From Myxococcus sp. (lineage in GTDB: Bacteria > Myxococcota > Myxococcia > Myxococcales > Myxococcaceae): a DNA stretch of 46,229 nucleotides. The notes beneath the pieces were generated by a model. The model worked only from the letters and a program-made list of their open reading frames with translations. It had not been told where the DNA came from and made no database searches. Both the position numbers and the translations under genes were made by a program. Position 1 is the first letter of the stretch, and the number at the start of each line of letters is the position of its first letter. Below are positions 17,882-26,364 of this stretch, piece after piece. The stretch lies in the NCBI GenBank assembly GCA_014879945.1, contig JACSRE010000184.1:1-46229 (forward strand), given 5' to 3'.

Positions 17882-18957
17882 TGCGCGCCGTCACGTGGCA
17901 CCGGCTCGGTCGCGTCGAGTACGCCGACGGCCTCGAGCTCCAGCACCAGTTTCAGGCCGCGCGGCGGGCGGGGGCGGTCACCGACACCTTGCTGCTGCTC
18001 GAGCACCCCCCGGTGCTGACCCTGGGCCGCGGGGCCGACGGGGCGAACGTCTTGAAGCCCCGCGAGGCGCTCGAGGCGATGGGGGTCGGCGTCTTCGAGA
18101 CCGACCGCGGCGGCGACGTCACCTACCACGGGCCAGGTCAGGTGGTCGGCTACCCGTTGCTCCACCTCGAGCCGGGTCGCCAGGACGTGCGCCGCTACGT
18201 GCGCAGCCTCGAAGAGGTGATCCTCCGAACGCTTGGCGACTTCGGCATCACCGCGGCGCGCATCGAGCGGTGGCCCGGGGTGTGGGTCGAGCAGTCGCGG
18301 CTCGGCGGCCCGCGGAAGATCTGCGCCCTCGGCGTGCACCTCAGCCGCTGGTACACGCGCCACGGCTTCGCGCTCAACGTCGCGCCCGAGCTCGCCCACT
18401 TCGAGCTGATCGTCCCCTGCGGCATCACCGAGGCCGGCGTCACCTCGATGGCCCAGGAGCTGCCCTTCGCCGCGCCCTCGATGGGCGAGGTCGAGGCGCG
18501 GCTGGTGCACCACTTCGGCGAGGTGTTCGAGAGCGAGCTGGCCGCCGGCGCTCCGCCCACCCAGACCGTCAGCGTGACGCTGGTCTCGCGCGCCCGTGAT
18601 CGGGTGTTGCTGCTCAAGCGCACCGAGGCCCGCGGCGGCTTCTGGCAGCCGGTGACGGGGCGGGTGCAGGCGGGCGAGCGCGCCGATCACGCGGCCGTCC
18701 GCGAGCTGAAGGAAGAGACCGGGCTCGACGCGGCCGTCGAGCCCCTCGAGCTGCCGCACGCCTTCGCCCTGGGGCCCCTCGACGGCGCGCCGAAGGTGGC
18801 GGTCGAGCACCCCTTCCTGGCCCGGCTCGACCCTGCCGCCCCGGTGCGGCTGTCGCCCGAGCACGAGGCCTTCGAGTGGGTGAGCCCCGAGTTGGCGGTG
18901 GCGCGCGTGCCCTTCGAAGGGCTCAAGCGGGCCGTGCGCGCGGCCACGCGTCGTTGA
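17881..18957 (+). CDS. lipB: Octanoyltransferase LipB fused to a NudB-like Nudix hydrolase
   Basis: A 358-residue two-domain protein. Residues 1-215 are LipB, which moves octanoyl from acyl carrier protein to lipoyl domains. The signature RGGDVTYHGPGQ (76-87) and catalytic Lys146 and Cys180 (PCGITEAGVTSM) are present. Residues about 228-358 are a Nudix hydrolase with a perfect box from Gly260 to Leu282 (RELKEETGL). The preceding GFWQPVTGRVQAGE resembles NudB, dihydroneopterin triphosphate pyrophosphatase of folate synthesis, better than MutT. Both active sites look intact. The frame is open upstream to 17128, but that is a shadow of the ClpX-finger gene; ATG 17881 gives a normal LipB N-terminus. 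Confidence 0.92.
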   Translation: MRAVTWHRLGRVEYADGLELQHQFQAARRAGAVTDTLLLLEHPPVLTLGRGADGANVLKPREALEAMGVGVFETDRGGDVTYHGPGQVVGYPLLHLEPGRQDVRRYVRSLEEVILRTLGDFGITAARIERWPGVWVEQSRLGGPRKICALGVHLSRWYTRHGFALNVAPELAHFELIVPCGITEAGVTSMAQELPFAAPSMGEVEARLVHHFGEVFESELAAGAPPTQTVSVTLVSRARDRVLLLKRTEARGGFWQPVTGRVQAGERADHAAVRELKEETGLDAAVEPLELPHAFALGPLDGAPKVAVEHPFLARLDPAAPVRLSPEHEAFEWVSPELAVARVPFEGLKRAVRAATRR

Positions 18958-19025
18958 AGAACACGCCCTCGACGCGGCCGCTTGCCCGGTATGGTGCGCC
19001 GTCCCCGTTGGCCCTCGGAGCTCCC

Positions 19026-19466
19026 ATGTCGCCGCTCATCGTCGCCGTCGGTCTCCTGGTCTCGGCGCCTCCCACGGGCGACGCGGCCGCGTTCGAGCAG
19101 CTCAAGGCGTTCGAGGGCAACTGGAAGGCGGGTGAGAAGGAGAACGCCAGGTTCGTCTCGCTCCGGGTGATCTCGAACTCGACCGCGGTGCTCGAGATGG
19201 TGACGGGCGCCGACCGCACGAAGGTGCTGAGCGCCGCCGTCTACTACCTCGAGGGAGGCAGGCTGGTGCTGGCGCACTACGGGGCCGGCGGCGCGCCGAA
19301 GCTCGAGGCGAAGCCCGGCGGCAAGCTCGAGTTCGAAGGGCGGGGCGGGCCGGTGAGCTCGGTGCGGCTCACCGTGAAGGGCAGCGCGCTGCTGCACGAG
19401 ACCGTCACCACCACCGGCAAGACGGTGCTGGAGCTGACGCGCGAGTACGTCGACACGCTCAAGTAG
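19026..19466 (+). CDS. Small secreted hypothetical protein
   Basis: A 146-residue protein. The first 18-20 residues (MSPLIVAVGLLVSAPPTGDA) look like a signal peptide. The mature part is beta-rich, with FEGNWKAGEKENARF followed by short alternating strands (TAVLEMVTG, RLVLAHYGAGG, KTVLELTREY). This is reminiscent of lipocalin-like barrels that begin with a GxW motif, but the family is not certain. Start ATG 19026 has GGAG about 8 bases upstream; an open frame back to 18876 lies within the end of lipB. The 3' end overlaps the convergent membrane protein gene by 8 bases. Confidence 0.65.
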   Translation: MSPLIVAVGLLVSAPPTGDAAAFEQLKAFEGNWKAGEKENARFVSLRVISNSTAVLEMVTGADRTKVLSAAVYYLEGGRLVLAHYGAGGAPKLEAKPGGKLEFEGRGGPVSSVRLTVKGSALLHETVTTTGKTVLELTREYVDTLK

Positions 19467-21198
19467 GCGCGGGGGCTCGCCGTCGGTCGCGCCACTCGAG
19501 CGCGCCGATCACCAGCGTCAGCACCGTGAAGAGGAAGGCGATCAGGTACCCCTCGGCGAAGCCGCGGTTGAGGTGCTGGTAGGTGTAGAAGCCGATGTAG
19601 GCGGCGAGGAGCGAGAGCAGCATGAGGAAGAAGTGCTTTCCCTGCCGCGACGCCAGGCCCAGCGCCAGCAGCGCCAGCATGTTCCAGTAGTACATGTTCA
19701 CCGTCAGCCAGGTGAAGACCAGCAGGGGCCCGAGCGTGAAGGCCTCGACCGGTGAGGCGCGGCGCACCAGCACCGCCACCACCAGCGTGAAGAGCACGCG
19801 CGCCAGCAGGAAGCCGAACCCGTAGTCCTTGATGTCCACCTCGGCCAGCGACTGCTTGATGACGGGAGGGAAGACGCCGCTCGAGAGCCCGCCCTCGCCG
19901 GGCCCCACCAGCTGGAGGAACACCGTCTTGAGCGAGTGCTGGTTGCTGTAGAACTTCTCGGTCTGGGCCACCTGAATGCGCTCGGCGTACTCGGCCCACG
20001 CCGAGGTCCCGAACATGGCGGTCGCGATGGCCACGCACGCGAGCCCGGCGATGGCGGCGTTGCGACCGAAGGCGAACCACTCCTGCTTGAAGCGCCGGGT
20101 CTGGAGCCACTCGAAGCCGACGCGCACCAGGAGCGCGACCCCGAAGAAGAGGGGGAACAGCTTGGTGGCCACCGCGTACCCGAAGAAGGCGCCGGCGGTG
20201 CCCCACTTCTCTCTCTTGAGGAACACCACCGCGAGCCCGAGGGCGAAGAGCCAGTCCCACCGCAGGAAGCTGCCGCTCAGGTAGTCGAAGACCACCGGCA
20301 CGCAGGCCCACATGAAGAGCGCCACCCCGGCCAGGCGGAACCCGAACGTCTCGTAGAGCGCGATGAACATCGCCAGCATCAAGAGGAGATCGAGCGTGCC
20401 CAGGAGCGACTGGTTCTGCTTCGACAGCGGCACCATCGAGGCGATCGGGCCCGCGATGATCGACCACGCCGGCGAGTTCGAGTTGCCGTGATCGTTCATC
20501 ACCGTGGCCCACGGCATGCCCGGCCAGGTCTGCGCCATGGTCGTCCAGTCGGCCTTGAAGGCGGCCCAGCGCTCGTCCGAGAACCGGGCCCGAATGCGCG
20601 GCGCCTGGGTCAGCGCCTGCTCGACGGGGATCTCTTCGAACGTGCGGTTGTCGCGCGTCTTCGACACGCCCGCCATCACGTTGACCGTCTCGCGGTCGGC
20701 CATGATCGCGGCGGTGTAGAGATCGAACCAGCCGACCTCCCTCTGGTACTTCGCGCCGAGATAGAAGTGGAACTGCTCGTGCTGGTGCACCCAGGCGATC
20801 GCGTCGTTGCGCACGCCCAGCCAGACGAAGCCGAAGGCGATCGCGCCGGCGACCAGCGAGGCCATCACCACGCCGGGCAGCCGGAGGGAGCGGCCGAGGT
20901 CGGCCATGGTGGTCGCGAAGCCCTTCGCGCGCTCACTGAGCTCTCGGCCCGTCGTCGAGCGCACCATCCACGCGCAGAGCCACACCACGCCGATGGCCGC
21001 GAGCTCCCAGCCGAAGCTGGTGCCAGCGCGCCCGACGCCCCAGTTGGTCCACCCGAAGACCATCACGGTGACGAGGGCGGTGTAGGCCAGGTGCTTCTGG
21101 CGCTCCCACTTCTCGGGCGTGAGGCGATCGATCACCAGCAGGGCCATGAAGGCCTCGATGGTGATGATCTTCAGAATGCCAGACAGGTAGTGGCTCAT
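19459..21198 (-). CDS. Polytopic membrane protein, glycosyltransferase 87/DUF2029-like
   Basis: A 579-residue integral membrane protein with about 10-12 hydrophobic helices. After the third or fourth helix there is a large extracytoplasmic loop with FHFYLGAKYQREVGWFDLY, a pattern recurrent in polytopic proteins annotated as GT-C-type or DUF2029 transferases. The C-terminal half alternates short polar loops and helices (LRWDWLFALGLAVVFLKREK, TKLFPLFFGVALLVRVGFEW). This suggests transfer of a sugar from a polyprenyl carrier, but no catalytic motif is certain. I start at ATG 21198, giving MSHYLSGILKIITIEAFMAL. The frame extends to 22317 antisense to the Mrp gene and is not used. Confidence 0.6.
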   Translation of the reverse strand: MSHYLSGILKIITIEAFMALLVIDRLTPEKWERQKHLAYTALVTVMVFGWTNWGVGRAGTSFGWELAAIGVVWLCAWMVRSTTGRELSERAKGFATTMADLGRSLRLPGVVMASLVAGAIAFGFVWLGVRNDAIAWVHQHEQFHFYLGAKYQREVGWFDLYTAAIMADRETVNVMAGVSKTRDNRTFEEIPVEQALTQAPRIRARFSDERWAAFKADWTTMAQTWPGMPWATVMNDHGNSNSPAWSIIAGPIASMVPLSKQNQSLLGTLDLLLMLAMFIALYETFGFRLAGVALFMWACVPVVFDYLSGSFLRWDWLFALGLAVVFLKREKWGTAGAFFGYAVATKLFPLFFGVALLVRVGFEWLQTRRFKQEWFAFGRNAAIAGLACVAIATAMFGTSAWAEYAERIQVAQTEKFYSNQHSLKTVFLQLVGPGEGGLSSGVFPPVIKQSLAEVDIKDYGFGFLLARVLFTLVVAVLVRRASPVEAFTLGPLLVFTWLTVNMYYWNMLALLALGLASRQGKHFFLMLLSLLAAYIGFYTYQHLNRGFAEGYLIAFLFTVLTLVIGALEWRDRRRAPAPT

Positions 21199-21279
21199 CG
21201 CGATGTCCTGCCTTGCGCGGTTGGGGCCCGGGCCGTATTGGAGCGCGACGCTGTACCCGTCAGAAAAACAGGAGTCATC

Positions 21280-22365
21280 ATGAGCGTTCAGGAAAGCGAC
21301 ATTCTCAAGGCCCTCTCGACGGTCATGGACCCCGACCTGAACACCGACGTCGTGAAGGCCGGCATGGTGAAGAACCTCCGCGTCGACGGCGGCAAGGTGA
21401 GCGTGACCATCGAGCTCACGACGCCGGCGTGCCCGATGAAAGAGAAGATCAAGGGTGACGCCGAGGCCGCGCTGAAGGCGGTGGCGGGGCTCACCGAGCT
21501 CAAGCTCGAGCTGACCGCCAGGACGCGCGCCGGGCCGATGGGGGCGTCGAAGGAGTCGCTGCTCCCCGGCGTGAAGAACGTGGTGCTGGTGGGCGCGGGG
21601 AAGGGCGGCGTCGGCAAGAGCACCGTCGCGCTCAACCTCGCCTGCGCCCTCGCCAAGCACGGCGCCCAGGTCGGCCTCCTCGACGCCGACTTCTACGGCC
21701 CCTCGATTCCGTTGATGACGGGCATCAAGCGCAAGCCCGTCAGCCGTGACGGCAAGAACCTCGACCCCCTCGAGGCGCATGGCCTCAAGGTGATGTCGAT
21801 CGGCTTCCTCATCGAGGCCGATCAGGCGCTCATCTGGCGCGGGCCGATGCTGCAGGGCGCGCTGATGCAGCTGGTGCGCGACGTGAACTGGGGCGAGCTC
21901 GACTACCTCGTGCTCGATCTGCCGCCGGGCACCGGCGACGTGCCGCTCACCATCGCCCAGCAGGTGCGCAGCTCGGGCGCGGTGCTGGTCACCACGCCCC
22001 AGGACGTCGCGCTCGCCGACGTCGTTCGCGCCAAGCAGATGTTCGACAAGCTCCACGTGCCGGTGCTGGGCATCGTCGAGAACATGAACCAGTTCATCTG
22101 CCCGCACTGCAACAAGGGCACGCACATCTTCGACGTGGGCGGCGGCCGGCGCGCGGCCGAGATGATGGACGTCGCGTTCCTCGGCGAGGTGCCGCTCGAT
22201 CTGAAGATCCGCCAGGGCGGAGATCGCGGCATTCCCGTCACCGTCGGCTACCCCGAGAGCGACGAGACGAAGGCGTTCATGGGCATCGCCGGCAAGGTGG
22301 CCGCGCGCATCTCGCAAGAGAACATCACCCGCGCGACCGCGGTCGTGAAGCTCCCGACGCTGTAG
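21280..22365 (+). CDS. Mrp/ApbC-family iron-sulfur cluster carrier P-loop ATPase
   Basis: A 361-residue cytosolic protein that binds and transfers Fe-S clusters. The N-terminal 85 residues form a MIP18/DUF59 domain (ILKALSTVMDPDLNTDVV). The deviant Walker A is GKGGVGKST, and DADFYGPSIP, DLPPGTGDV and TTPQDVALADV are ParA/Mrp signatures. The cluster-binding CPHC occurs in NMNQFICPHCNKG. Start ATG 21280 has GGAG six bases upstream, one of the clearer ribosome binding sites in the window. The gene abuts the stop of the convergent fusion gene with no spacer. The 81 bases to the divergent membrane protein gene must hold both promoters. Confidence 0.93.
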   Translation: MSVQESDILKALSTVMDPDLNTDVVKAGMVKNLRVDGGKVSVTIELTTPACPMKEKIKGDAEAALKAVAGLTELKLELTARTRAGPMGASKESLLPGVKNVVLVGAGKGGVGKSTVALNLACALAKHGAQVGLLDADFYGPSIPLMTGIKRKPVSRDGKNLDPLEAHGLKVMSIGFLIEADQALIWRGPMLQGALMQLVRDVNWGELDYLVLDLPPGTGDVPLTIAQQVRSSGAVLVTTPQDVALADVVRAKQMFDKLHVPVLGIVENMNQFICPHCNKGTHIFDVGGGRRAAEMMDVAFLGEVPLDLKIRQGGDRGIPVTVGYPESDETKAFMGIAGKVAARISQENITRATAVVKLPTL

Positions 22366-24036
22366 TCAGGGGGCGCGCACGAACGCCGCGCCGACGCTCG
22401 CGGCCAACAGCTGGTGGGCCTCGGTGGTGCCGACGACGGTGCAGCGGTGCGGCGCCAGCCCGGCCTGGTGACACGCCTCGAGCAGCAGCCCGGGGAGCGG
22501 GGGCCGGCACCAGCAGCTCGGCGGTCCCCCTCCGTGTGGGCAGAGCAACGCCGTCGCCGACAAGCGGGCCGCCTGGGCCTCGACGGCCGCGCGCTCGGTC
22601 TGGGTCCACGCGAAGACGAAGGTGGGCTCGGTGGCGGGCGCGCAGCTCGAAGCGCACTCGAGCGCGATGAAGCGGCCGGCGGCGCCTTCGCGCGGTGCGC
22701 GATGGAAGGGGCGCGTCTCGAGCCAGTCGAAGCCCTCTTTCCGCACCGGCGCCTCGAGCTCGCGCACCGTGCGGAAGTGGGACAGCGGCGTCAGCCCGGT
22801 GTTGTCCCGCTGCTGCTTGAGCTCCTCGGGAGCGAGCAGCCGGCCGTGCGCCGCCAGCATGCGCGAGATGACGTTCACCTGCGCCTCGTGGAGCGGCACG
22901 TCGAGCCACACGCCCCGCACCTTCGCGCCGCGCTGCTTCGCCGTCTCGATCACCGCCGCCCGGGACGCGCGCGTGGTGTACGTGTTGTCGAGCACGACGT
23001 GGGTGGTGCCCGACGCCAGCGCGCGGCCCATCGCCTGCGCGACGTCCTTCAGCGTGCCGCCCAGTTGATCGCGGTTGAAGCGCTGAAACCCGTCGGCGAC
23101 GTAGGCGTCGACGAGGCGTGACTTCCCCGCGCCCTGAACGCCCATCAGCATCACCACCTCACCGCGCGGCCGGGCCTCGAGGGGCGCGACCACCGCGGGC
23201 GGCCCGAGCGCAGGGAAGGCCTCGCGCAGCCGGGCGCGCTCGCCGGCGTCGAAGGTGACCGTGGCGGCGCGCGCGGCGTCGGTGATCGTCTCGGGCCGCC
23301 GGGCGCCGGGGATCACGCAGAGGCGCTCGTCGAGCTCGAGCAGGGCCGCCAGGGCGATCACCGCCGGGGTGACGCCCTTCGCGCGCGCCAGCTCGCCCAA
23401 CAGCGCCGACGCGTCCAGCCTCCCCAGCCGCCGGGGCCCGCCCAGGGGCGTGTGGGCCATCACCTGCAGCCCGCGCTCCAGGCACCGCCCCAGCACGCCC
23501 GAGCGCCGCGCGCGATCGTCGAAGATCGACAGCCCCTGCTGCACGACGGAGATGGGGGCCAGGGCGAGCGCCTCGTCGAGCAGGCGCACCGTGACGTTCG
23601 AGAGGCCGATGGCCCTCGCCAACCCTCGCGCGAGCACCTCGTGGAGCGCGCGCACCGAGGTGGCCCAGGGCACCGCCGGGTCGGGCGCGTGGAGGAGGAA
23701 CAGATCCGCCGGCCGCCCCAGCGCCTCGACGCTCCGCGCCGCGTCTTCGAGGATGGACCTCGCGCGCCCGTCAGGCCGCCACGCGCCGCCGGGCCGACGC
23801 AGGCCGCCCTTGGTGACGACGATCGCTCCACCACCGCGAGCGTGCGTCGCGAGGGCCCTGGCGATCAGCCGCTCGTTCTCTCCCAGGGCGGCGCCGGCGC
23901 AGTAGGCCGTCGCGGTGTCGAAGAGGGTGACGCCAGCGTCGAGCGCGGCGTGGACCACCGCCACGGCCTCCGCCTCTGGCCGTGGCTCGGTCGAGAGCCG
24001 CATGCAGCCGAGGCCGACGCGGGGCAGGGCGGGCAT
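22366..24036 (-). CDS. Aldo/keto reductase fused to PNKP-like kinase and degenerate HAD domain
   Basis: A 556-residue three-part protein (numbering here counts an optional GTG codon one residue upstream). Residues 1-270 are an aldo/keto reductase with the full tetrad Asp41, Tyr46, Lys77, His117 and GLSNVT. Residues about 292-447 resemble the kinase domain of polynucleotide kinase-phosphatase: P-loop GVQGAGKS (300-307), FNRDQLGG, VVLDNTYTTRASR and EAPVRKEGFDWLE. Residues about 455-557 resemble a GmhB/PNKP-type HAD phosphatase. Zinc ligands Cys500, His502, Cys509 and Cys511 are kept, but the catalytic DxD is replaced (IALECASS) and the VGDxxxD motif reads VVGTTEAH, so phosphatase activity is probably lost. 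It lies 9 bases after the HD-GYP regulator gene, in one operon. Confidence 0.82.
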   Translation of the reverse strand: MPALPRVGLGCMRLSTEPRPEAEAVAVVHAALDAGVTLFDTATAYCAGAALGENERLIARALATHARGGGAIVVTKGGLRRPGGAWRPDGRARSILEDAARSVEALGRPADLFLLHAPDPAVPWATSVRALHEVLARGLARAIGLSNVTVRLLDEALALAPISVVQQGLSIFDDRARRSGVLGRCLERGLQVMAHTPLGGPRRLGRLDASALLGELARAKGVTPAVIALAALLELDERLCVIPGARRPETITDAARAATVTFDAGERARLREAFPALGPPAVVAPLEARPRGEVVMLMGVQGAGKSRLVDAYVADGFQRFNRDQLGGTLKDVAQAMGRALASGTTHVVLDNTYTTRASRAAVIETAKQRGAKVRGVWLDVPLHEAQVNVISRMLAAHGRLLAPEELKQQRDNTGLTPLSHFRTVRELEAPVRKEGFDWLETRPFHRAPREGAAGRFIALECASSCAPATEPTFVFAWTQTERAAVEAQAARLSATALLCPHGGGPPSCWCRPPLPGLLLEACHQAGLAPHRCTVVGTTEAHQLLAASVGAAFVRAP

Positions 24037-24045
24037 CACGCTCCG

Positions 24046-25176
24046 TCAGGTCGCGGGCTTCTTCTCGGCGGTCTGGCCGCCCATCAGCGGTGAGGGCGCC
24101 ACCAGGTACTCGCCCCAGCGGCCCTTCTCCTTCTCTTCGAGCTCGCGAATGCGGGCGCGAATGTCGAGCCACTCCTGCGGGTCGATCGAGAGGAACACCT
24201 TCACCAGGTGTGGGTCGAGCTGGGTGCCGCCGAGGCGGCCGATCTCGGCGAACGCGACCTCGGGCGCCGCACCCTTGCGGTACGGGCGATCGGAGGTGAT
24301 CGCGTCGAAGGTGTCGGCGATGCAGAAGCAGCGCGCGCCGATCACGATCTCTTCACCCTTGAGGCCGCGCGGGTAGCCGCGGCCGTCGTAGCGCTCCTGG
24401 TGCTGGTAGACGATCTTCGCCGACTCCTGCAGGTAGGGAATGTTCGCGAGCATGCGGTAGCCCATCTCGGCGTGCTTGCGCATCTCGACCCACTCCTCGG
24501 GCGTGAGCGGGCCGGGCTTGAGCAAGATGGAGTCGCGCACGCCGATCTTCCCGATGTCGTGCAGCAGCGCGCCCTGCTCGATCTGCAGGAGCATGTCGCC
24601 CGCCAGGCCCGCGCCCTCGGCGATGCGCCGGGTGAACTGCGCCACCCGCCACGAGTGCCACTGCGTCTCGGTGTCGCGGTAGTCGAGGGCGCGCACCATG
24701 CCCTCGAGCAGGCCGTTGGTGCGCTCGATGACCTGCTGCTCCAGCACGGCGTTCAGCGACGCGAGGCGCTCGTTGCGCTCGGCGAGCTCCCGGGCCAGCC
24801 GGCGGTTCTCTTTGACCAGCCGGTAGTAGTCCACCGCCTGCTGAATGCCGAACTTCAGGTCCTGCAGCTGCCACGGCTTGCCGATGATGCGAAAGACCTC
24901 GCCGCGGTTGACGGCGTCGATGGCGACCTTGAAGTCGTTCGCGGCGGTGATCATCATGCGCACCGCGTCGGGTCGCTTGGCCCGCAGCACGCCCAGGAGC
25001 TCGATGCCGTTGAGGTTCGGCATCATGAAGTCCGTCAGCACCAGGTCGAAGTCGGTCTCTTGCGCGGCCGCCAGCGGATCGTTGTGCACGATGACCGGGT
25101 GCCCCATCGACTGAAGCACGCGCGTCAACACGTCGGTGATCGAAGGGTCGTCGTCGACCAGCAGAAAGCGTTCCAT
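24046..25176 (-). CDS. Response regulator with HD-GYP phosphodiesterase domain
   Basis: A 376-residue two-domain regulator. Residues 1-120 are a receiver with acidic pocket Asp8/Asp9, phospho-acceptor Asp49, Thr77 and Lys100. A coiled-coil linker (about 118-150) follows. The HD-GYP domain has HDIGKIG (His206/Asp207) and GRGYP (Gly247-Pro249), so it should hydrolyse cyclic di-GMP when activated. A basic/Pro tail ends the protein. No partner histidine kinase lies in the window. Start is ATG 25176; codons further upstream are Arg/Pro-rich and unlikely. A minus-strand TAGACT at 25215-25220 is a candidate -10, with GAGGAA near the start as ribosome binding site. The fusion gene follows in the same operon. 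Confidence 0.92.
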   Translation of the reverse strand: MERFLLVDDDPSITDVLTRVLQSMGHPVIVHNDPLAAAQETDFDLVLTDFMMPNLNGIELLGVLRAKRPDAVRMMITAANDFKVAIDAVNRGEVFRIIGKPWQLQDLKFGIQQAVDYYRLVKENRRLARELAERNERLASLNAVLEQQVIERTNGLLEGMVRALDYRDTETQWHSWRVAQFTRRIAEGAGLAGDMLLQIEQGALLHDIGKIGVRDSILLKPGPLTPEEWVEMRKHAEMGYRMLANIPYLQESAKIVYQHQERYDGRGYPRGLKGEEIVIGARCFCIADTFDAITSDRPYRKGAAPEVAFAEIGRLGGTQLDPHLVKVFLSIDPQEWLDIRARIRELEEKEKGRWGEYLVAPSPLMGGQTAEKKPAT

Positions 25177-25309
25177 GTCGTTGAACTTCCTCGGCAATCT
25201 CGGGCGGGGAGCGCAGTCTACCCTGTGCCTCGGGTTCAAGCGGCGAAAGTGTCGGGGCAACGCTTTTCTGGCCGGTAGCGGCGGGCGTCGTCTACCATCG
25301 GGCGACCTT
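25177..25309. other. Divergent promoter region between HD-GYP regulator and DapB-like gene
   Basis: 133 bases. Minus-strand TAGACT (25215-25220) would give the HD-GYP operon a leader of roughly 35 bases. Plus-strand TACCAT (25293-25298) ends 12 bases before the ATG at 25310. No strong inverted repeat was found. Confidence 0.35.
25293..25298 (+). promoter_or_regulatory. Candidate -10 hexamer, near-leaderless
   Basis: TACCAT ends 12 bases before the ATG at 25310; no -35 match at normal spacing. Confidence 0.25.
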
Positions 25310-26350
25310 ATGCCCAGAGGCACCACGCGCGGGAAGCCGGCTGCACCTTCGACGCCTTCTTCTGCAGGGCGAGTGCCCGTGATCGTGATGGGCCTGGGCG
25401 CCATCGGGCAGGAGATCGCGAGGGCGGCCCTCGCCAACGACGAGGTGGAGCTGATCGGGGTCGTCGACTCGAGCGCGAGGATCGCCGGGCGACCGCTGTC
25501 GGAGCTGCTCGGTCAGGCGGCCGCGTCGATGAAGGTGCACGCGGCCCTGGGCCCCGCGCTCGGCCGTCGCAAGGGCGTGGTGCTGCTCCACGCGACCGGC
25601 TCACGGCTGCCCCAGGTGAAGGATCAGCTGCTCGAGGCCATGGCCCTGGGCCTGCACGTGGTGTCTACCTGCGAGGAGCTCGCGTTCCCCTGGTTCAACC
25701 ACCCCGAGATCGCCGACAAGCTCGAGGCCGCGGCGCAGAAGGCGGGCGTCTCGATCGTCGGCACCGGCGTCAACCCCGGCTTCGTGCTCGACCGGCTGGT
25801 CGCGACGCTGGGGCAGGTGTGCGGGGCCGTCAGCCACGCGAAGGTCTCGCGCACCGTCGATGCCCGGACCCGTCGCGAGGCGCTGCAGCGCAAGGTCGGG
25901 GCGGGCCTGTCGGAAGACGAGTTCTTCTCGCTCGTCGATCAAGGCCGCATCGGCCACGTCGGCCTGGTCGAGTCGGCGGCCCTGTGCGCGCTCGGGCTGG
26001 GCCTCGACTGTGACGACTACGAAGAGGAGCTCACGCCCGTCTTCGCCGACGAAGACATTCCCGGAGGGGCGTTCCTGGTGAAGAAGGGCCAGGTCGCGGG
26101 CATGCACCAGGTGGCCGTCGCCCTCGACGACGGCCAGGAGCGCGTGCGCCTCGAGCTCACCATCGCGCTCGGCGCCGAAGAGCCCGGCGACGTCATCGAG
26201 ATCGACGCCGACCCGAAGGTGCGGGTGTTGATCCCCGGTGGGTTGCCGGGCGATCGCGCGACCGCGCACCTGGTGGTGAACGCTGCCCCCCGTATGACTG
26301 CCTCGCAGCCCGGGTTGTTGACCGTGCTCGAGCTCCCCGCCGGTCGCTGA
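25310..26350 (+). CDS. DapB-like NAD(P)-dependent dehydrogenase (2,4-diaminopentanoate dehydrogenase-like)
   Basis: A 346-residue soluble oxidoreductase. The Rossmann motif is VIVMGLGAIGQEIA (residues 28-33 hold the glycines), preceded by a 20-residue disordered Ser/Pro-rich tail. HVVSTCEELAFPWFNHPE and GTGVNPGFVLDRL are hallmarks of proteins annotated as dihydrodipicolinate reductase N-terminal or 2,4-diaminopentanoate dehydrogenase family. The C-terminal half lacks DapB's substrate site, so lysine synthesis is unlikely. The next genes encode a HadA/HadB-like dehydratase pair and an acyl-CoA dehydrogenase, hinting at amino- or hydroxy-acid catabolism via CoA thioesters. I start at ATG 25310; the open frame to 25136 overlaps the divergent promoter. 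Confidence 0.72.
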   Translation: MPRGTTRGKPAAPSTPSSAGRVPVIVMGLGAIGQEIARAALANDEVELIGVVDSSARIAGRPLSELLGQAAASMKVHAALGPALGRRKGVVLLHATGSRLPQVKDQLLEAMALGLHVVSTCEELAFPWFNHPEIADKLEAAAQKAGVSIVGTGVNPGFVLDRLVATLGQVCGAVSHAKVSRTVDARTRREALQRKVGAGLSEDEFFSLVDQGRIGHVGLVESAALCALGLGLDCDDYEEELTPVFADEDIPGGAFLVKKGQVAGMHQVAVALDDGQERVRLELTIALGAEEPGDVIEIDADPKVRVLIPGGLPGDRATAHLVVNAAPRMTASQPGLLTVLELPAGR

Positions 26351-26364
26351 GGAGAAACGCCGAC

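Noticed and set aside
19459-22317. 952-codon open frame on the minus strand
   Set aside because: The upstream 373 codons run antisense to the Mrp gene; the membrane protein begins naturally at ATG 21198.
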